From the NCBI GenBank assembly GCA_937920105.1, contig CALETH010000027.1, forward strand, positions 1 through 48,152: a DNA stretch of 48,152 nucleotides, in the 5' to 3' direction. The translations under genes were made by a program, and so were the position numbers. Every line of letters starts with the position of its first letter. The stretch's first letter is position 1. This document shows, in pieces, positions 26,448-35,670 of this stretch. A model generated the notes under the pieces. That model did not search any database and was not told the origin of the DNA. It saw nothing but the letters and a program-made list of their open reading frames with translations. The stretch is from an uncultured Bacteroidota bacterium (lineage in GTDB: Bacteria; Bacteroidota; Ignavibacteria; UBA10030; UBA8401).

Positions 26448-28766
26448 ATGAAGAAAATTTTCTCGAAAAAAATAATAGTTATTTTTTCTCCTCTTATAAT
26501 TTGTATTTTCTTTTTTTTTCTTCTTTCCATAATTTTTCCACTTCCACCGTTAAAACCATATTCTCTTATTGTTGAAGATAGAAATGGAAAACTTCTTCAC
26601 GCATTTTTAGCAGAAGATGAAATGTGGCGTTTACGAACCTCTCCCGAAGAAATTCCTGAAAAATTAAAACAAATACTCATTCAAAAAGAAGATAGATATT
26701 TTTATTATCATCTAGGAATAAATCCATTCTCTATTATAAAAGCATTCTATAGAAATTTACAAAGCGGAAAAAAAGTTTCCGGTGCATCAACCATTACAAT
26801 GCAAGTTGCAAGAATGTTGGAGCGAAAAGAACGAACATATTTCAATAAAATTATTGAAATGTTTCGTGCCTTGCAGTTAGAGTTACAATATTCTAAAAAA
26901 GAAATTTTAGAAATGTATCTTTCCATGGTTCCACTTGGTGGAAATGTTGAAGGATTAAAATCCGCATCACTTTTATATTATCAAACACCATTAGAGCGTT
27001 TAAACATTGCACAACTTTTTGATTTAATTCTCATTCCCAACAATCCCAATAAATTTCGTCCCGATAAAAATAGTGAAGCACTTTTTGCAGAACGCAAACG
27101 TAGAGCAAATATTTGGATAAAGAAAAGATTTTTTTCTTCGGAAGATTCTCTCATTCTTTGGCAAACTCCCATTGCAGTGCAAAAAATAGAACTTCCAAAA
27201 CTTGCACCACACTTTTCTTTACGAATAAAAGAAAAAATACAAAATATGAGTGAAGTTCGCAGTTCGCTAGATTGGACTATTCAACAAAGTGTAGAAAAAT
27301 TATTAACCAATCATTTAAAAATTTGGAAACAAAAAGATATTTCTAATGGAGCCGTATTGGTGATAAAAAATTCTACACGAGAAATTCTTGCGTATTGCGG
27401 CTCAGAAAATTTTTATGATTCTTCATCACAAGGTCAAGTTGATGTAGTAAAAGCCGTACGTTCTCCGGGTTCTACACTGAAACCACTTTTGTATGCACAA
27501 GCAATGGAACAAGGAATATTAACACCAAAAACTGTGCTGTTAGATGTTCCGTATGATGTTGGTGGTTTTACTGCAGAAAATTATGAAGGCACATTTTCCG
27601 GAGCAGTATATACTGATGAAGCATTGCGGCGTTCATTGAATGTACCAATGATGCGGTTATTGCAAGAATCAGGAACACAAGAATTTATAAAATTTCTTAA
27701 AAGTGCAAAATTTTCTTCTTTAGAAAATCAAAAAGAAAAATTGGGTTTGAGTATGATTATTGGCGGGTGTGGAGTTACATTAGAAGAACTTGTTACTGTG
27801 TATTCTGCATTTCCTAATAAGGGAAAACTTTTTCCATTACAATATATCTCACATAAAAAACGTGTTCCAACGCACAATGAAGTTGAAAATATTTTCTCAT
27901 CTTCTACAGCATTTATGGTTACGGAAATTCTTTCGGGTTTGGATAGACCGGATATTCCCAACAATTTTGAATCTGCAATAAACTTGCCAAAAATTGCTTT
28001 CAAAACGGGAACAAGTTATGGAAGACGCGATGCATGGGCAATTGGATATTCCGCAGAGTACACCGTTGGAGTATGGTTTGGAAATGTTACCAATAAAGGA
28101 AACCCAACATTAGCAGGAGGCAAAGTTGCTGCTCCATTATTAGTAGATATTTTAAATGCAATTTCTTCACCAAATCAAAAAATAATTTTGCAACAACCAA
28201 TAGATATTGGAGTGAGAAATATTTGTGTAAAAAGTGGAAATGTTCCAACTAATAATTGTGAACACGTGATTGAAGATTATTATTCTTATTCTCAAACAGT
28301 TCATAAAATGTGTGAGATAGAAAAAGAATATATGATTTCGTTAGACGGTAAAAAATATTATTGCCAATCATGCGTTAAAAACAATCCATACAAAACAGTG
28401 ATTATTTCAGAATATCCGCCGGAATTATTAGAATTTTGGAAAAAAAATAATAGTAAAATTCAGCAAGCACCACCACACAATCCGGAATGTGAACGGCTTT
28501 TTACAGGAGAAGGTCCAACTATTATTACTCCAACTGAAGGAATGACGTATTTCCTTACATCATCACAACAAACAATACCTTTGCAAGCAACTTCATCTAC
28601 CGATGTAAGTGAACATATTTGGTATTGTGATGAAAAATTTGTTGGAAGAAAAAAAACGGGAGAAAAAATATTTCTTTCATTATTGGATGGAACTCACACT
28701 ATTTCTTGTATGGATGATAAAGGAAAAATTTCTTCTATAAAAATTATAGTGAAAGTGGTATATTAG
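26448..28766 (+). CDS. pbpC: Penicillin-binding protein 1C
   Basis: About 772 residues from ATG 26448; a possible start 108 nt upstream would run through the nested palindrome and is rejected. A membrane anchor (~8-30) is followed by a family 51 transglycosylase (QKEDRYFYYHLGINPFSI, GASTITMQVARML), then a transpeptidase with Ser342-x-x-Lys345 (SPGSTLKP), SLNVP and KTGTSYGRRDAW from Lys519, and a C-terminal biPBP_C domain with CEHVIEDYY and an Ig-like end. PBP1C polymerises glycan in the periplasm. It is followed by an alpha-2-macroglobulin gene, the same pairing as pbpC-yfhM in E. coli. Confidence 0.94.
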   Translation: MKKIFSKKIIVIFSPLIICIFFFFLLSIIFPLPPLKPYSLIVEDRNGKLLHAFLAEDEMWRLRTSPEEIPEKLKQILIQKEDRYFYYHLGINPFSIIKAFYRNLQSGKKVSGASTITMQVARMLERKERTYFNKIIEMFRALQLELQYSKKEILEMYLSMVPLGGNVEGLKSASLLYYQTPLERLNIAQLFDLILIPNNPNKFRPDKNSEALFAERKRRANIWIKKRFFSSEDSLILWQTPIAVQKIELPKLAPHFSLRIKEKIQNMSEVRSSLDWTIQQSVEKLLTNHLKIWKQKDISNGAVLVIKNSTREILAYCGSENFYDSSSQGQVDVVKAVRSPGSTLKPLLYAQAMEQGILTPKTVLLDVPYDVGGFTAENYEGTFSGAVYTDEALRRSLNVPMMRLLQESGTQEFIKFLKSAKFSSLENQKEKLGLSMIIGGCGVTLEELVTVYSAFPNKGKLFPLQYISHKKRVPTHNEVENIFSSSTAFMVTEILSGLDRPDIPNNFESAINLPKIAFKTGTSYGRRDAWAIGYSAEYTVGVWFGNVTNKGNPTLAGGKVAAPLLVDILNAISSPNQKIILQQPIDIGVRNICVKSGNVPTNNCEHVIEDYYSYSQTVHKMCEIEKEYMISLDGKKYYCQSCVKNNPYKTVIISEYPPELLEFWKKNNSKIQQAPPHNPECERLFTGEGPTIITPTEGMTYFLTSSQQTIPLQATSSTDVSEHIWYCDEKFVGRKKTGEKIFLSLLDGTHTISCMDDKGKISSIKIIVKVVY

Positions 28767-28767
28767 A

Positions 28768-28880
28768 CCTTGATTTATAGGATTAACACGATTAGGCCAT
28801 GATTAATAGAAAAGATTTTCATAATAAAATTTAGCGACTTTGCGTCTTTGCGTGAAACCAAGAATTAAGAACTACGAACT
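28768..28880. repeat. Intergenic repeats before the alpha-2-macroglobulin gene
   Basis: At 28768-28795 is a reversed, diverged copy of the AAATC repeat found before GH57. At about 28832-28856 is a GCGACTTTGCGTCTTTGCG stretch with two CTTTGCGT units. An alternative start of the next gene at 28840 would be encoded by this repeat, which argues for the start at 28900. Confidence 0.55.
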
Positions 28881-28899
28881 AATTAATAAGGAGTATTAC

Positions 28900-31800
28900 A
28901 TGAAACATCTTCAACTCGCCCTCATCATTTTTCTTCTCACACTTTTTTATTCCTGTTCTACATTTGATTCAAACACACTCAAACTCACTTCACATCCCGA
29001 AGGAACAGTAGAAAGAAATTCTTCACTCACATTTTCATTTTCTCGAGCAATGCTTCCTGCAGATTCACTCAACAAATGGACCGAAACTCCCTACGTAGAA
29101 TTTACGCCGGCAATTTCCGGAAAGTTTATTTGGCAAGATTCCTCAACATTAGTATTCAGTCCCGATGAAATACTTGCTGGAGATACAAAATACAAAGCGA
29201 AACTCAATGAAGAATTATTAGTAAAACTTTCCGGAGCAAAATCCTACAAAGGAGAAGGGGAATTTACTTTTGAAACCGAAAGTTTTCGCATGAAAGAAGC
29301 GGAATTTTTTTATGATAAATTAAGTGATAAAAAAAGTGTTGGAGTAAAAGCAAATTTGGAATTTACCTATGCAGTCAATCCTGAAGAAGTAATACAGCAC
29401 ATCAAAATTATGATTGATGGAATTGAACACAAATCTGCAAAAGTAACAACATCTCAAAATAGTAAAACAATTCCCATTGAAATTGGTTCAGTCACACAAT
29501 TAGAAAAAGAACAAAATATTTCTATTGTTTTTGATGGTGAACTTATCTCTCCCGAAACAACTACCAAAATAAAAATGGAACAACCGTACACCCACAAACT
29601 TTCCGGAATAGGAATTGTAGAAATTCATGGACATGATTTTGGTTTTGATGGAAAAGAAAGTTGGATAAAAATTACTACTTCGCAAGAAATAGATTTACGA
29701 GAAGTAAAATCTTTTATCAGTATAGAACCAGTCCGAAAATTTACTGTAGAAAAATCCGAAGGACGTGGTTTTACTTTAAAAGGTAATTTTGAAATAGGTA
29801 CTCCATTTGTAGTAAAAATTAAACAGGGCTTAGAAAGTGTTTTGGGAGCAAAAACAAAAAATGAATACGTTGCTGATATTCTTATTGGAGATATGGAACC
29901 ATCATTCCGGTTTTCTTCTGAAAAAGGAAGTTACATGTTGTTAGCAGGAGAAAAATCTTTAGAAATAAAAACAGTCAACGTTTCTAAACTTGTGGTGAAA
30001 ACATTTCAAATATTTCAAAACAATCTTGTATTCTTTTTGGATTATGGAAGAGGGTACGATTATAATTACGATTATGATGAAGAAGGAAATTATCAAGGAT
30101 ATTCGTATAAATATCGTTATTCAACTGATGAGCGTTTTGGAAGAGAATTAGGAAAAAATTTTATTTCCTTACCATCACAAAAAAATAAAGAACATACTAC
30201 ACTTTTTGATTTGAAACCCTATCTCAATAATGGATACAAGGGCTTTTATGTTATTCAAATTGCAGATTCTGCAAAGCAATGGAATTCCACATCAAAACTC
30301 GTTTCACTTTCCAACATCGGTTTAATTGTGAAAAAAAGCGATAGAGATTTAATGGTGTTTGCAACAAGTTTAGAAACAAACAAACCAATGTCCGGAGTGA
30401 GCATCAATGTTATTTCCACCAACAACCAAACACTTGCATCGCAAAAAACTGATGGAGATGGTGCAGTGCGATTTTCCAATTATGAAGAATTTACCAAAAA
30501 ATTTTCCATCAAACTTATTACGGCAGAAACAGATGATGATTTTAATTTTATCAACTTACAAGATTATAGAGTAGAAACATCTCGGTTTGACGTGAGTGGA
30601 AAAATGGAAGATAAAAATGTGTACGATGCATTTTTATATGGAGAAAGAAATATTTATCGTCCCGGAGAAAAAATTTATGTAACCGGAATTTTACGAAATC
30701 TTACCGAAGCAATTCCCGCAAATATTCCTGTACGTCTCAAAGTTATCAATCCGCGAGGAACGCAAGTAACCGAAATACAAAAAACATTAAATGAAGCCGG
30801 CTCTTTTGAAACAGAATATCAAACATCAGCAACTGCACCAACAGGAACATACTCATTTCAACTCTATACAGGAAATAATATTTATCTTTCTTCTTATAGT
30901 GTGAGTGTGGAAGATTTTATTCCCGATAGATTAAAAATATCTATGGAATCATCAAAAGAAGAAGTGAATATTGGTGAAACAGTTAATTATAATTTTGAAG
31001 CACTAAACTTTTTTGGTCCGCCAGCAGCAGGAAGAAACTGGGAATTTGAAGGTACGTTATATCACATTCCATATTATTCCAAAAGATTTTCTGATTTTCG
31101 ATTTAGTGATGATGCAGCACGTCCATCTTCACTAAGTCCAGTTCTTGCTTCTGGAACAACTGATGATAATGGAAAGGGTACTGTAGAATGGAAAATTCCT
31201 GAAGACCTTATTTCAAAAGGAATAATGGAAGCACAAGGACGTATTGCTGTGTTTGATGAATCCGGAAGACCAGTCTATCAAATAGCAGAAACAAAAATTT
31301 ATCCCAAACAATATTTTATCGGAATAAAAAATCCCAACTCCTACTATACAAGCCCAAACACACAACAAAAAATTCAACTTGTTGCAGTCAATACAAAAGA
31401 TGAAGTGATTAAAAATTTCAAAGCAAAAGTAGAAATTGTACGATATGAATGGCATTCAGTGTTACGACAAAATCCATCAACAAATTCTTTACGATATGTT
31501 TCAGAAAAACGAGAAGTTTCAGTTCGTTCAGATAAAATTACTATCGGAAATGAACCGTACACCTACACATATTCCGTTCCAATTTCTGGAGAGTATAACA
31601 TAAAAATTTCTAAAGATGGAGAAGAAGGATATAATTCGTTTTCGTTTTATGCGTACGATTGGGGAAATACGGATATCACTTCATTTAAAGTAGATGCAGA
31701 AGCAAAAATTTCTATGGTGTTTGATAAAAAAGTGTACGCACCTGGAGAAAAAGCCAAAGTACTTTTTCAAGCACCGTTTGATGGAACAATGTTAGTAACC

Positions 31801-34341
31801 GTTGAACGAAATAAAGTTTTTAGTTATGAATATGTAGAAGTAAAAAATAAAGCCGCATCAATAGAAATTCCCGTAGAAGAAAATTTTGTTCCCAACGTGT
31901 ATGTGAGTGCAGTATTATTTAGAAAAATTAAAGAAATGAATATTCCATTATTAGTTGGTCACGGATTTGAACCATTAATGGTAGAAAAATCCAGCAACAA
32001 ATTAAATGTAACCATTTCTGCACCAGAAAAAATTCGTCCGAAAACAAAACAAAAAATTTCCGTCAATGTAGGAAACGAAAAAGATGTCTATCTTACCATT
32101 GCCGCAGTAGATGAAGGAATTTGTCAAGTCAAAAATTATCAAACACCAAATCCGTACGGATATTTTTATGCAAAAAAAATGTTGAGTATGGAAACATACG
32201 ATTTCTTTAAAGATTTAATTGCAGAACCCGAAAAGAAAAGCAGTAGTGGTGGTGGAGATGATGGTGAAACAGAAAAACGAAATAATCCACTCGGAGTAAA
32301 AAGATTTAATCCCGTTGCATTGTGGTCTGGAATTATCAAAGCAGATAATAATGGAAATGCTAATGTCAATTTTGATATTCCGGAATTTAGTGGCGAATTA
32401 CGCTTAATGGCAATTGCTTATAAAGGAGATAAATTTGGTTCTGCAGAAAAAGGAATGAAAGTTGCAGACCCAATTGTGATTACACCGGCACTTCCAAGAT
32501 TTATAAGTCCTGAAGATGAAATCACCATGCCGATTACTGCCTTCAATACAACAGAAAAATCCGCATCACTAAAATTTGAAATAGAAACCTCCGGCGGAAT
32601 TACTGCTGTTTCCAAAACAACAATATTAGAGGTCGGACCAAATCAAGAACGATTTGTCAATGTTGCACTCAAAGCAACAAAAGAAATTGGAAAAGCCGTT
32701 GTAAAAATAAAAACATCGGCATTTGGTGAACAATTAGAATCTGTTACAGAAATTCCCGTACGTCCAAATTCACCATACACATCAGAAAGCATTACCGGAT
32801 TTATTGATGGAGGAAAAAATGTCTCTTATAATATTGATGATAAATTTTTGCAATTCGGACGCGGTGCGTACATCACACTCAGTCCATATCCCGTTGCAAA
32901 CTTTGCAAAACGCTTGCAATATCTTGTTGGTTATCCGCACGGATGTATTGAGCAAACCACCTCAAAGGCATTTCCACAAATTTATTTGAGAGATATTGCA
33001 GTGATGTTAGACCCATCTATATTAAGTAAAGGAAGTCCAACCTATTTTGTGAACGAAGCAATCACCAAAATAAATTCCATGCAGCGTTGGGATGGAAATT
33101 TTTCTTATTGGCCCAGTTCGTACGGATATGATAGTTATGTAAATGAATGGGGAACAGTGTACGCAACACATTTTCTTGTAGAAGCAAAAAAAGCCGGCTA
33201 CGCAGTTTCTGAAGAAACATTACAAAAAGCATTAAAAGCACTTTCCATAATTGCACGAAGCAAAAAAACTTCGGATTACTATTATTATGTAACCAATCAA
33301 CAAGTGAAAGTAAAAAGAATTGCCGATAAAAGTGCATTGTACGCTTTATACGTGTTAGCGCGTGCTGGTTCACCGGAAATTTCCATCATGAATTATTATC
33401 GTGCAGAAAAAAGTTTATTAACGACTGATACAAAATTTTTATTAGCAGGTGCTTTTGCACAAAGTGGAGAGAGAAAAACATTTTTAGAACTTCTTCCGCC
33501 ACAATTTACGACTGAAGAAGCCAAACGAACTTCCGGAGACGATTTTGATTCTCCTATACGAGCCAATGCACTTGTCTTAAATATTTTGTTGGATTCTTCT
33601 CCGGATGACCCCAACATTCCACGCTATGCAGAATATCTTTCCAAATCTTACCAAGCAAACTCTTGGTACAGTACACAAGATGATGCATTCACACTTCTTG
33701 CATTTGGAAAAATGGCACGCATGGCAAACGCAGCAAAAGTAAAAGGAGTGATTAAAGTTGGAAATCAAGAATATCAGTATGATGGTGGAAATAAAAAAAT
33801 AGAAATCAATCCATTTGGAAAAACAGTAACACTTTCCACACAAGGAGAAGGAAGAGTATACTATTCTGTGGTAACACAAGGAATTCGCAACGATGGAAAA
33901 ATAAAAACCGAAGATAAAAATTTACAAATCCGAAGAGAACTTTTAGATAGATTTGGAAATACTGTTAATCTTTCTTCCATCAAACAAAATGATTTGATAA
34001 TAGTTCGTTTATCACTTACTTCCGACGTAAATAAATTAGAAAATATTGCGATTACAGATTTACTACCGGCAGGATTTGAAATAGAAAATCCAAGATTAAC
34101 GCAAACCACACAATATAATTTTCTTCAAAACGTCTCAACACCAGAATATCTTGATATTCGTGATGATAGAATAAACATTTACACAAGCCTGCGAGGAACA
34201 ACGCGGCAAATATTTTATTATATGGTGCGAGCCGTTTCTCAAGGAGAATTTAATTACACCCCAGTAGCAGCCGAAGCCATGTATGATGGAAATTATTATT
34301 CTGCCAACGGTGGTGGAACGAAAGTAAAAATTGGGAAATAA
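28900..34341 (+). CDS. Alpha-2-macroglobulin family lipoprotein (YfhM-like)
   Basis: About 1813 residues from ATG 28900, preceded by a good AAGGAG site. The first residues form a lipoprotein-type signal (IFLLTLFYSC), so the mature protein is probably lipid-anchored. A series of beta-sandwich macroglobulin domains follows (YRPGEKIYVTGILRN is typical), then the alpha-2-macroglobulin core WSGIIKADNNGNANVNFDIPEF. The thioester motif Cys1349-Ile-Glu-Gln1352 lies in YPHGCIEQTTSKAF, so it should trap proteases covalently. A toroid domain and a receptor-like end close it. It protects the envelope from proteases while PBP1C repairs the wall, as inferred for the E. coli pair. Confidence 0.93.
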   Translation: MKHLQLALIIFLLTLFYSCSTFDSNTLKLTSHPEGTVERNSSLTFSFSRAMLPADSLNKWTETPYVEFTPAISGKFIWQDSSTLVFSPDEILAGDTKYKAKLNEELLVKLSGAKSYKGEGEFTFETESFRMKEAEFFYDKLSDKKSVGVKANLEFTYAVNPEEVIQHIKIMIDGIEHKSAKVTTSQNSKTIPIEIGSVTQLEKEQNISIVFDGELISPETTTKIKMEQPYTHKLSGIGIVEIHGHDFGFDGKESWIKITTSQEIDLREVKSFISIEPVRKFTVEKSEGRGFTLKGNFEIGTPFVVKIKQGLESVLGAKTKNEYVADILIGDMEPSFRFSSEKGSYMLLAGEKSLEIKTVNVSKLVVKTFQIFQNNLVFFLDYGRGYDYNYDYDEEGNYQGYSYKYRYSTDERFGRELGKNFISLPSQKNKEHTTLFDLKPYLNNGYKGFYVIQIADSAKQWNSTSKLVSLSNIGLIVKKSDRDLMVFATSLETNKPMSGVSINVISTNNQTLASQKTDGDGAVRFSNYEEFTKKFSIKLITAETDDDFNFINLQDYRVETSRFDVSGKMEDKNVYDAFLYGERNIYRPGEKIYVTGILRNLTEAIPANIPVRLKVINPRGTQVTEIQKTLNEAGSFETEYQTSATAPTGTYSFQLYTGNNIYLSSYSVSVEDFIPDRLKISMESSKEEVNIGETVNYNFEALNFFGPPAAGRNWEFEGTLYHIPYYSKRFSDFRFSDDAARPSSLSPVLASGTTDDNGKGTVEWKIPEDLISKGIMEAQGRIAVFDESGRPVYQIAETKIYPKQYFIGIKNPNSYYTSPNTQQKIQLVAVNTKDEVIKNFKAKVEIVRYEWHSVLRQNPSTNSLRYVSEKREVSVRSDKITIGNEPYTYTYSVPISGEYNIKISKDGEEGYNSFSFYAYDWGNTDITSFKVDAEAKISMVFDKKVYAPGEKAKVLFQAPFDGTMLVTVERNKVFSYEYVEVKNKAASIEIPVEENFVPNVYVSAVLFRKIKEMNIPLLVGHGFEPLMVEKSSNKLNVTISAPEKIRPKTKQKISVNVGNEKDVYLTIAAVDEGICQVKNYQTPNPYGYFYAKKMLSMETYDFFKDLIAEPEKKSSSGGGDDGETEKRNNPLGVKRFNPVALWSGIIKADNNGNANVNFDIPEFSGELRLMAIAYKGDKFGSAEKGMKVADPIVITPALPRFISPEDEITMPITAFNTTEKSASLKFEIETSGGITAVSKTTILEVGPNQERFVNVALKATKEIGKAVVKIKTSAFGEQLESVTEIPVRPNSPYTSESITGFIDGGKNVSYNIDDKFLQFGRGAYITLSPYPVANFAKRLQYLVGYPHGCIEQTTSKAFPQIYLRDIAVMLDPSILSKGSPTYFVNEAITKINSMQRWDGNFSYWPSSYGYDSYVNEWGTVYATHFLVEAKKAGYAVSEETLQKALKALSIIARSKKTSDYYYYVTNQQVKVKRIADKSALYALYVLARAGSPEISIMNYYRAEKSLLTTDTKFLLAGAFAQSGERKTFLELLPPQFTTEEAKRTSGDDFDSPIRANALVLNILLDSSPDDPNIPRYAEYLSKSYQANSWYSTQDDAFTLLAFGKMARMANAAKVKGVIKVGNQEYQYDGGNKKIEINPFGKTVTLSTQGEGRVYYSVVTQGIRNDGKIKTEDKNLQIRRELLDRFGNTVNLSSIKQNDLIIVRLSLTSDVNKLENIAITDLLPAGFEIENPRLTQTTQYNFLQNVSTPEYLDIRDDRINIYTSLRGTTRQIFYYMVRAVSQGEFNYTPVAAEAMYDGNYYSANGGGTKVKIGK

Positions 34342-34344
34342 CAA

Positions 34345-34436
34345 GTCCCCTCTGCACGCTTTTTGTGTCCCGTGCTTTTTACGGGATGTGTGAGCCAAGG
34401 CGAGAGGGTTCGCCTACGGCGAATTAGGGGTGTGTC
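34345..34436. repeat. Nested palindrome cluster after the alpha-2-macroglobulin gene
   Basis: Contains TCCCGT...ACGGGA and TTCGCCTACGGCGAA palindromes, between CCCCTCT on the left and AGAGGG then AGGGG on the right, which can pair as outer arms. It may terminate the long upstream gene. No gene is visible here. Confidence 0.55.
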
Positions 34437-34480
34437 AAAAAAGTAAAAATTAAGAATGAAAAGAAAATAATTTTTTCAAT

Positions 34481-34532
34481 GTCATTCCCGCGAAACTTGT
34501 CCCAATATGTTTTAAATTGGGAGCGGGAACCC
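34481..34532. repeat. Composite palindrome, GTCATTCCCGC family
   Basis: Outer arms GTCATTCCCGC and GCGGGAACCC enclose an inner palindromic part, TCCCAATATG and TTTAAATTGGGA. A reversed, incomplete copy lies at 21545-21590, and a related one with a different inner part at 37831-37887. Confidence 0.7.
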
Positions 34533-34538
34533 ATTTTT

Positions 34539-34570
34539 ACCCTGTTGGTTTAAAACTCTAACAGGGTTTT
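34539..34570. terminator. Terminator-like hairpin ACCCTGT/ACAGGGT
   Basis: ACCCTGTTGG and CTAACAGGGT arms with a TTTAAAA centre, followed by TTTTG. The outer arms equal those of the terminator at 35639-35670, so it marks the left edge of the peptide-cassette region. Confidence 0.6.
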
Positions 34571-34658
34571 GTATTTGGTAGTTCAATCTGTGGCGCAACA
34601 ACAACCATACCAACAAATTTTTATTTTCGTATTCTGTATCACAACAATAACATTTTAT

Positions 34659-34687
34659 TTGATGTATATTGATTTCGCTCATATAAT
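34659..34687 (+). promoter_or_regulatory. Candidate promoter of peptide cassette 1
   Basis: TTGATG (34659-34664) and TATAAT (34682-34687) are separated by exactly 17 nt, a sigma-70-type arrangement. Transcription would begin about 20-25 nt before the leader element at 34716, so the whole element would be in the 5' UTR. Confidence 0.55.
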
Positions 34688-34715
34688 ATATGTGCTAAAA
34701 AACAATTTTTTAAAA

Positions 34716-34794
34716 ATTAAGGATTGTCGAAATGCCATGAGGGAGCAACACTGTATGCCCAGTTTGTCGGTACCAACAAACACAAGACGAGTAC
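34716..34794 (+). promoter_or_regulatory. Conserved cassette leader RNA, copy 1
   Basis: One of five copies of a ~75-nt element. Order of parts: AAGGATTG, a short hairpin TGTC-GAAAT-GCCA (one mismatch in this copy), ATGAGGGAG, the invariant CACTGTATGCCCAG in which GGG can pair with CCC, a hairpin with stem GTTTGT/ACAAAC and loop CGGTACCA, then ACAAGACGAGTA. It ends 28 nt before the peptide start. A 14-codon open frame beginning MPSL starts in the core (34755-34799) behind GGGAG. Interpreted as a structured 5' leader; function unknown. Confidence 0.75.
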
Positions 34795-34821
34795 ACTAAC
34801 AATTATTTTAGGAGTAACATT

Positions 34822-35034
34822 ATGAACAACACATTAGATTTAAATGCAATGGGAGTAAGTGCATTAACACAAAATGAACTTGCAAATACTGATGGTGGTT
34901 TAATACCATTATTTTTAGTAGGTTGTGCATGTATTGGAACACTTGCTGGTGGGGTTGGCTTGGGTATAGTAGCCCGTGAATTATACAAACGTAGAGATGA
35001 ATTAGGAGAAAATTACTGTCCAGTAAAAAAATAA
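34822..35034 (+). CDS. Double-glycine leader peptide 1 (putative bacteriocin/signal precursor)
   Basis: A 70-residue precursor with a strong ribosome binding site (AGGAGTAAC, 8 nt spacing). The leader is 26 residues, starting MNNTLDLNAMGVSALTQNEL and ending in DGG, with the LxLN...LT..EL pattern also seen in Bacteroidetes-type GG leaders. The 44-residue core begins LIPLFLVGCACIGTL, has a glycine-rich stretch AGGVGLGIVA and a charged Cys-containing tail, CPVKK. Three Cys could form a disulfide. It would be cleaved after GG by the C39 domain of the exporter at 37924. No modification enzyme is nearby, so an unmodified peptide is the simplest reading. Confidence 0.8.
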   Translation: MNNTLDLNAMGVSALTQNELANTDGGLIPLFLVGCACIGTLAGGVGLGIVARELYKRRDELGENYCPVKK

Positions 35035-35056
35035 TTCAAAAATTAAATCATATAAT

Positions 35057-35094
35057 ATGGTGGTGGAAATTTTCCATCACCATTAAAATTTTTT
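35057..35094 (+). terminator. Terminator of peptide cassette 1
   Basis: ATGGTG.TGGAAA and TTTCCA.CACCAT arms form a stem with almost no loop, followed by T-rich sequence (TTTTTT at 35089-35094). It lies 22 nt after the peptide stop and closes the transcript. Confidence 0.65.
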
Positions 35095-35105
35095 AGAAAA
35101 AACCA

Positions 35106-35360
35106 ATGAATATAGAATCTATACAAAAAATGTAGCAACAATTGTTAGCATTTCAAAATAATTTAGTAGAAACAACAACTTCAGATAATGATATTGTAAA
35201 AGTAATAATGAACGGAAAAATGCAAATTGTAGAAATAAAAATTGGTAAAGAAATGCCACTAAATGAATTAGAAATCTTACTTAAAGAAGCAATTAACAAA
35301 AGTATAATACAAGTTTCTACCAAACTACAAGAAACAATGAAAACATTATCACAAATGTAA
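35106..35360 (+). pseudogene. YbaB/EbfC-like small protein with in-frame amber codon
   Basis: From ATG 35106 the frame reads MNIESIQKM, then TAG at 35133-35135, then QQLLAFQNNLVETT and IVKVIMNGKMQIVEIKI to a TAA at 35358-35360. The two halves together give a YbaB/EbfC nucleoid protein: an N-terminal coiled helix, the central VKVxMNGK strand pair and a C-terminal helix. The usual family start lies before the stop codon, and the residue there is commonly Gln (CAG), one base from TAG. Restart at TTG 35142 (72 residues) would lose part of the dimer helix and has no ribosome binding site. So it is a recently broken gene, a readthrough gene or a shortened one. Lies between cassettes 1 and 2. Confidence 0.6.
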
Positions 35361-35364
35361 AAAA

Positions 35365-35443
35365 ATTAAGGATTGGCGAAAAGCCATGAGGGAGTAACAC
35401 TGTATGCCCAGTTTGTCGGTACCAACAAACACAAGATAAGTAC
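35365..35443 (+). promoter_or_regulatory. Conserved cassette leader RNA, copy 2
   Basis: Same parts as copy 1. The first hairpin is perfect (TGGC-GAAAA-GCCA), then ATGAGGGAGTAACACTGT and GCCCAG, then stem GTTTGT/ACAAAC with the same CGGTACCA loop, and AAGATAAGTA. The MPSL frame here has 11 codons (35404-35439). It begins 5 nt after the YbaB-like stop, so cassette 2 may be transcribed from its own promoter or read through from upstream. Confidence 0.75.
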
Positions 35444-35474
35444 AACAAACAATTTGTTAAAGGAGTAAAAAGTT

Positions 35475-35609
35475 ATGAAACTCACATTAGATGTAAACAC
35501 AATGGAAGTAACAGCATTAACACACGATGAACTGAAAAATATTGAAGGAGGTCTTCCATGGCTTCTTATACTTTGTGCTGCACTTGCTTTAGGTTTAAAA
35601 GGTGATTAA
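35475..35609 (+). CDS. Double-glycine leader peptide 2
   Basis: A 44-residue precursor with ribosome binding site AAAGGAG. The 26-residue leader starts MKLTLDVNTMEVTALTHDEL and ends in IEGG; the Leu, Asn, Leu-Thr and Glu-Leu positions match the other four. The core is only 18 residues, LPWLLILCAALALGLKGD: a single very hydrophobic segment with one Cys and an acidic end. Its small size makes it easy to miss, but the leader element upstream, the terminator downstream and the conserved leader support it. Confidence 0.75.
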   Translation: MKLTLDVNTMEVTALTHDELKNIEGGLPWLLILCAALALGLKGD

Positions 35610-35638
35610 GTAACACACCATCTAACCATTCTATAAAG

Positions 35639-35670
35639 AAACCCTGTCAGATTAAATCTGACAGGGTTTT
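35639..35670 (+). terminator. Terminator of peptide cassette 2
   Basis: Perfect inverted repeat, arms AACCCTGTCAGATT and AATCTGACAGGGTT around a single A, then TTTT. The strongest terminator in the array; its outer arms match 34539-34570. Confidence 0.8.

Noticed and set aside
34716..34794. Leader element as a c-di-GMP, cobalamin or hammerhead RNA
   Set aside because: The conserved cores of these classes as I recall them do not line up with the GCC-hairpin, CACTGTATGCCCAG and GTTTGT stem; similarity is limited to short strings.
34569..34799. 76-codon open frame through the region before peptide 1
   Set aside because: It begins without a ribosome site, runs across the candidate promoter and leader element and shows no domain; its end is just the extended upstream frame of leader copy 1.
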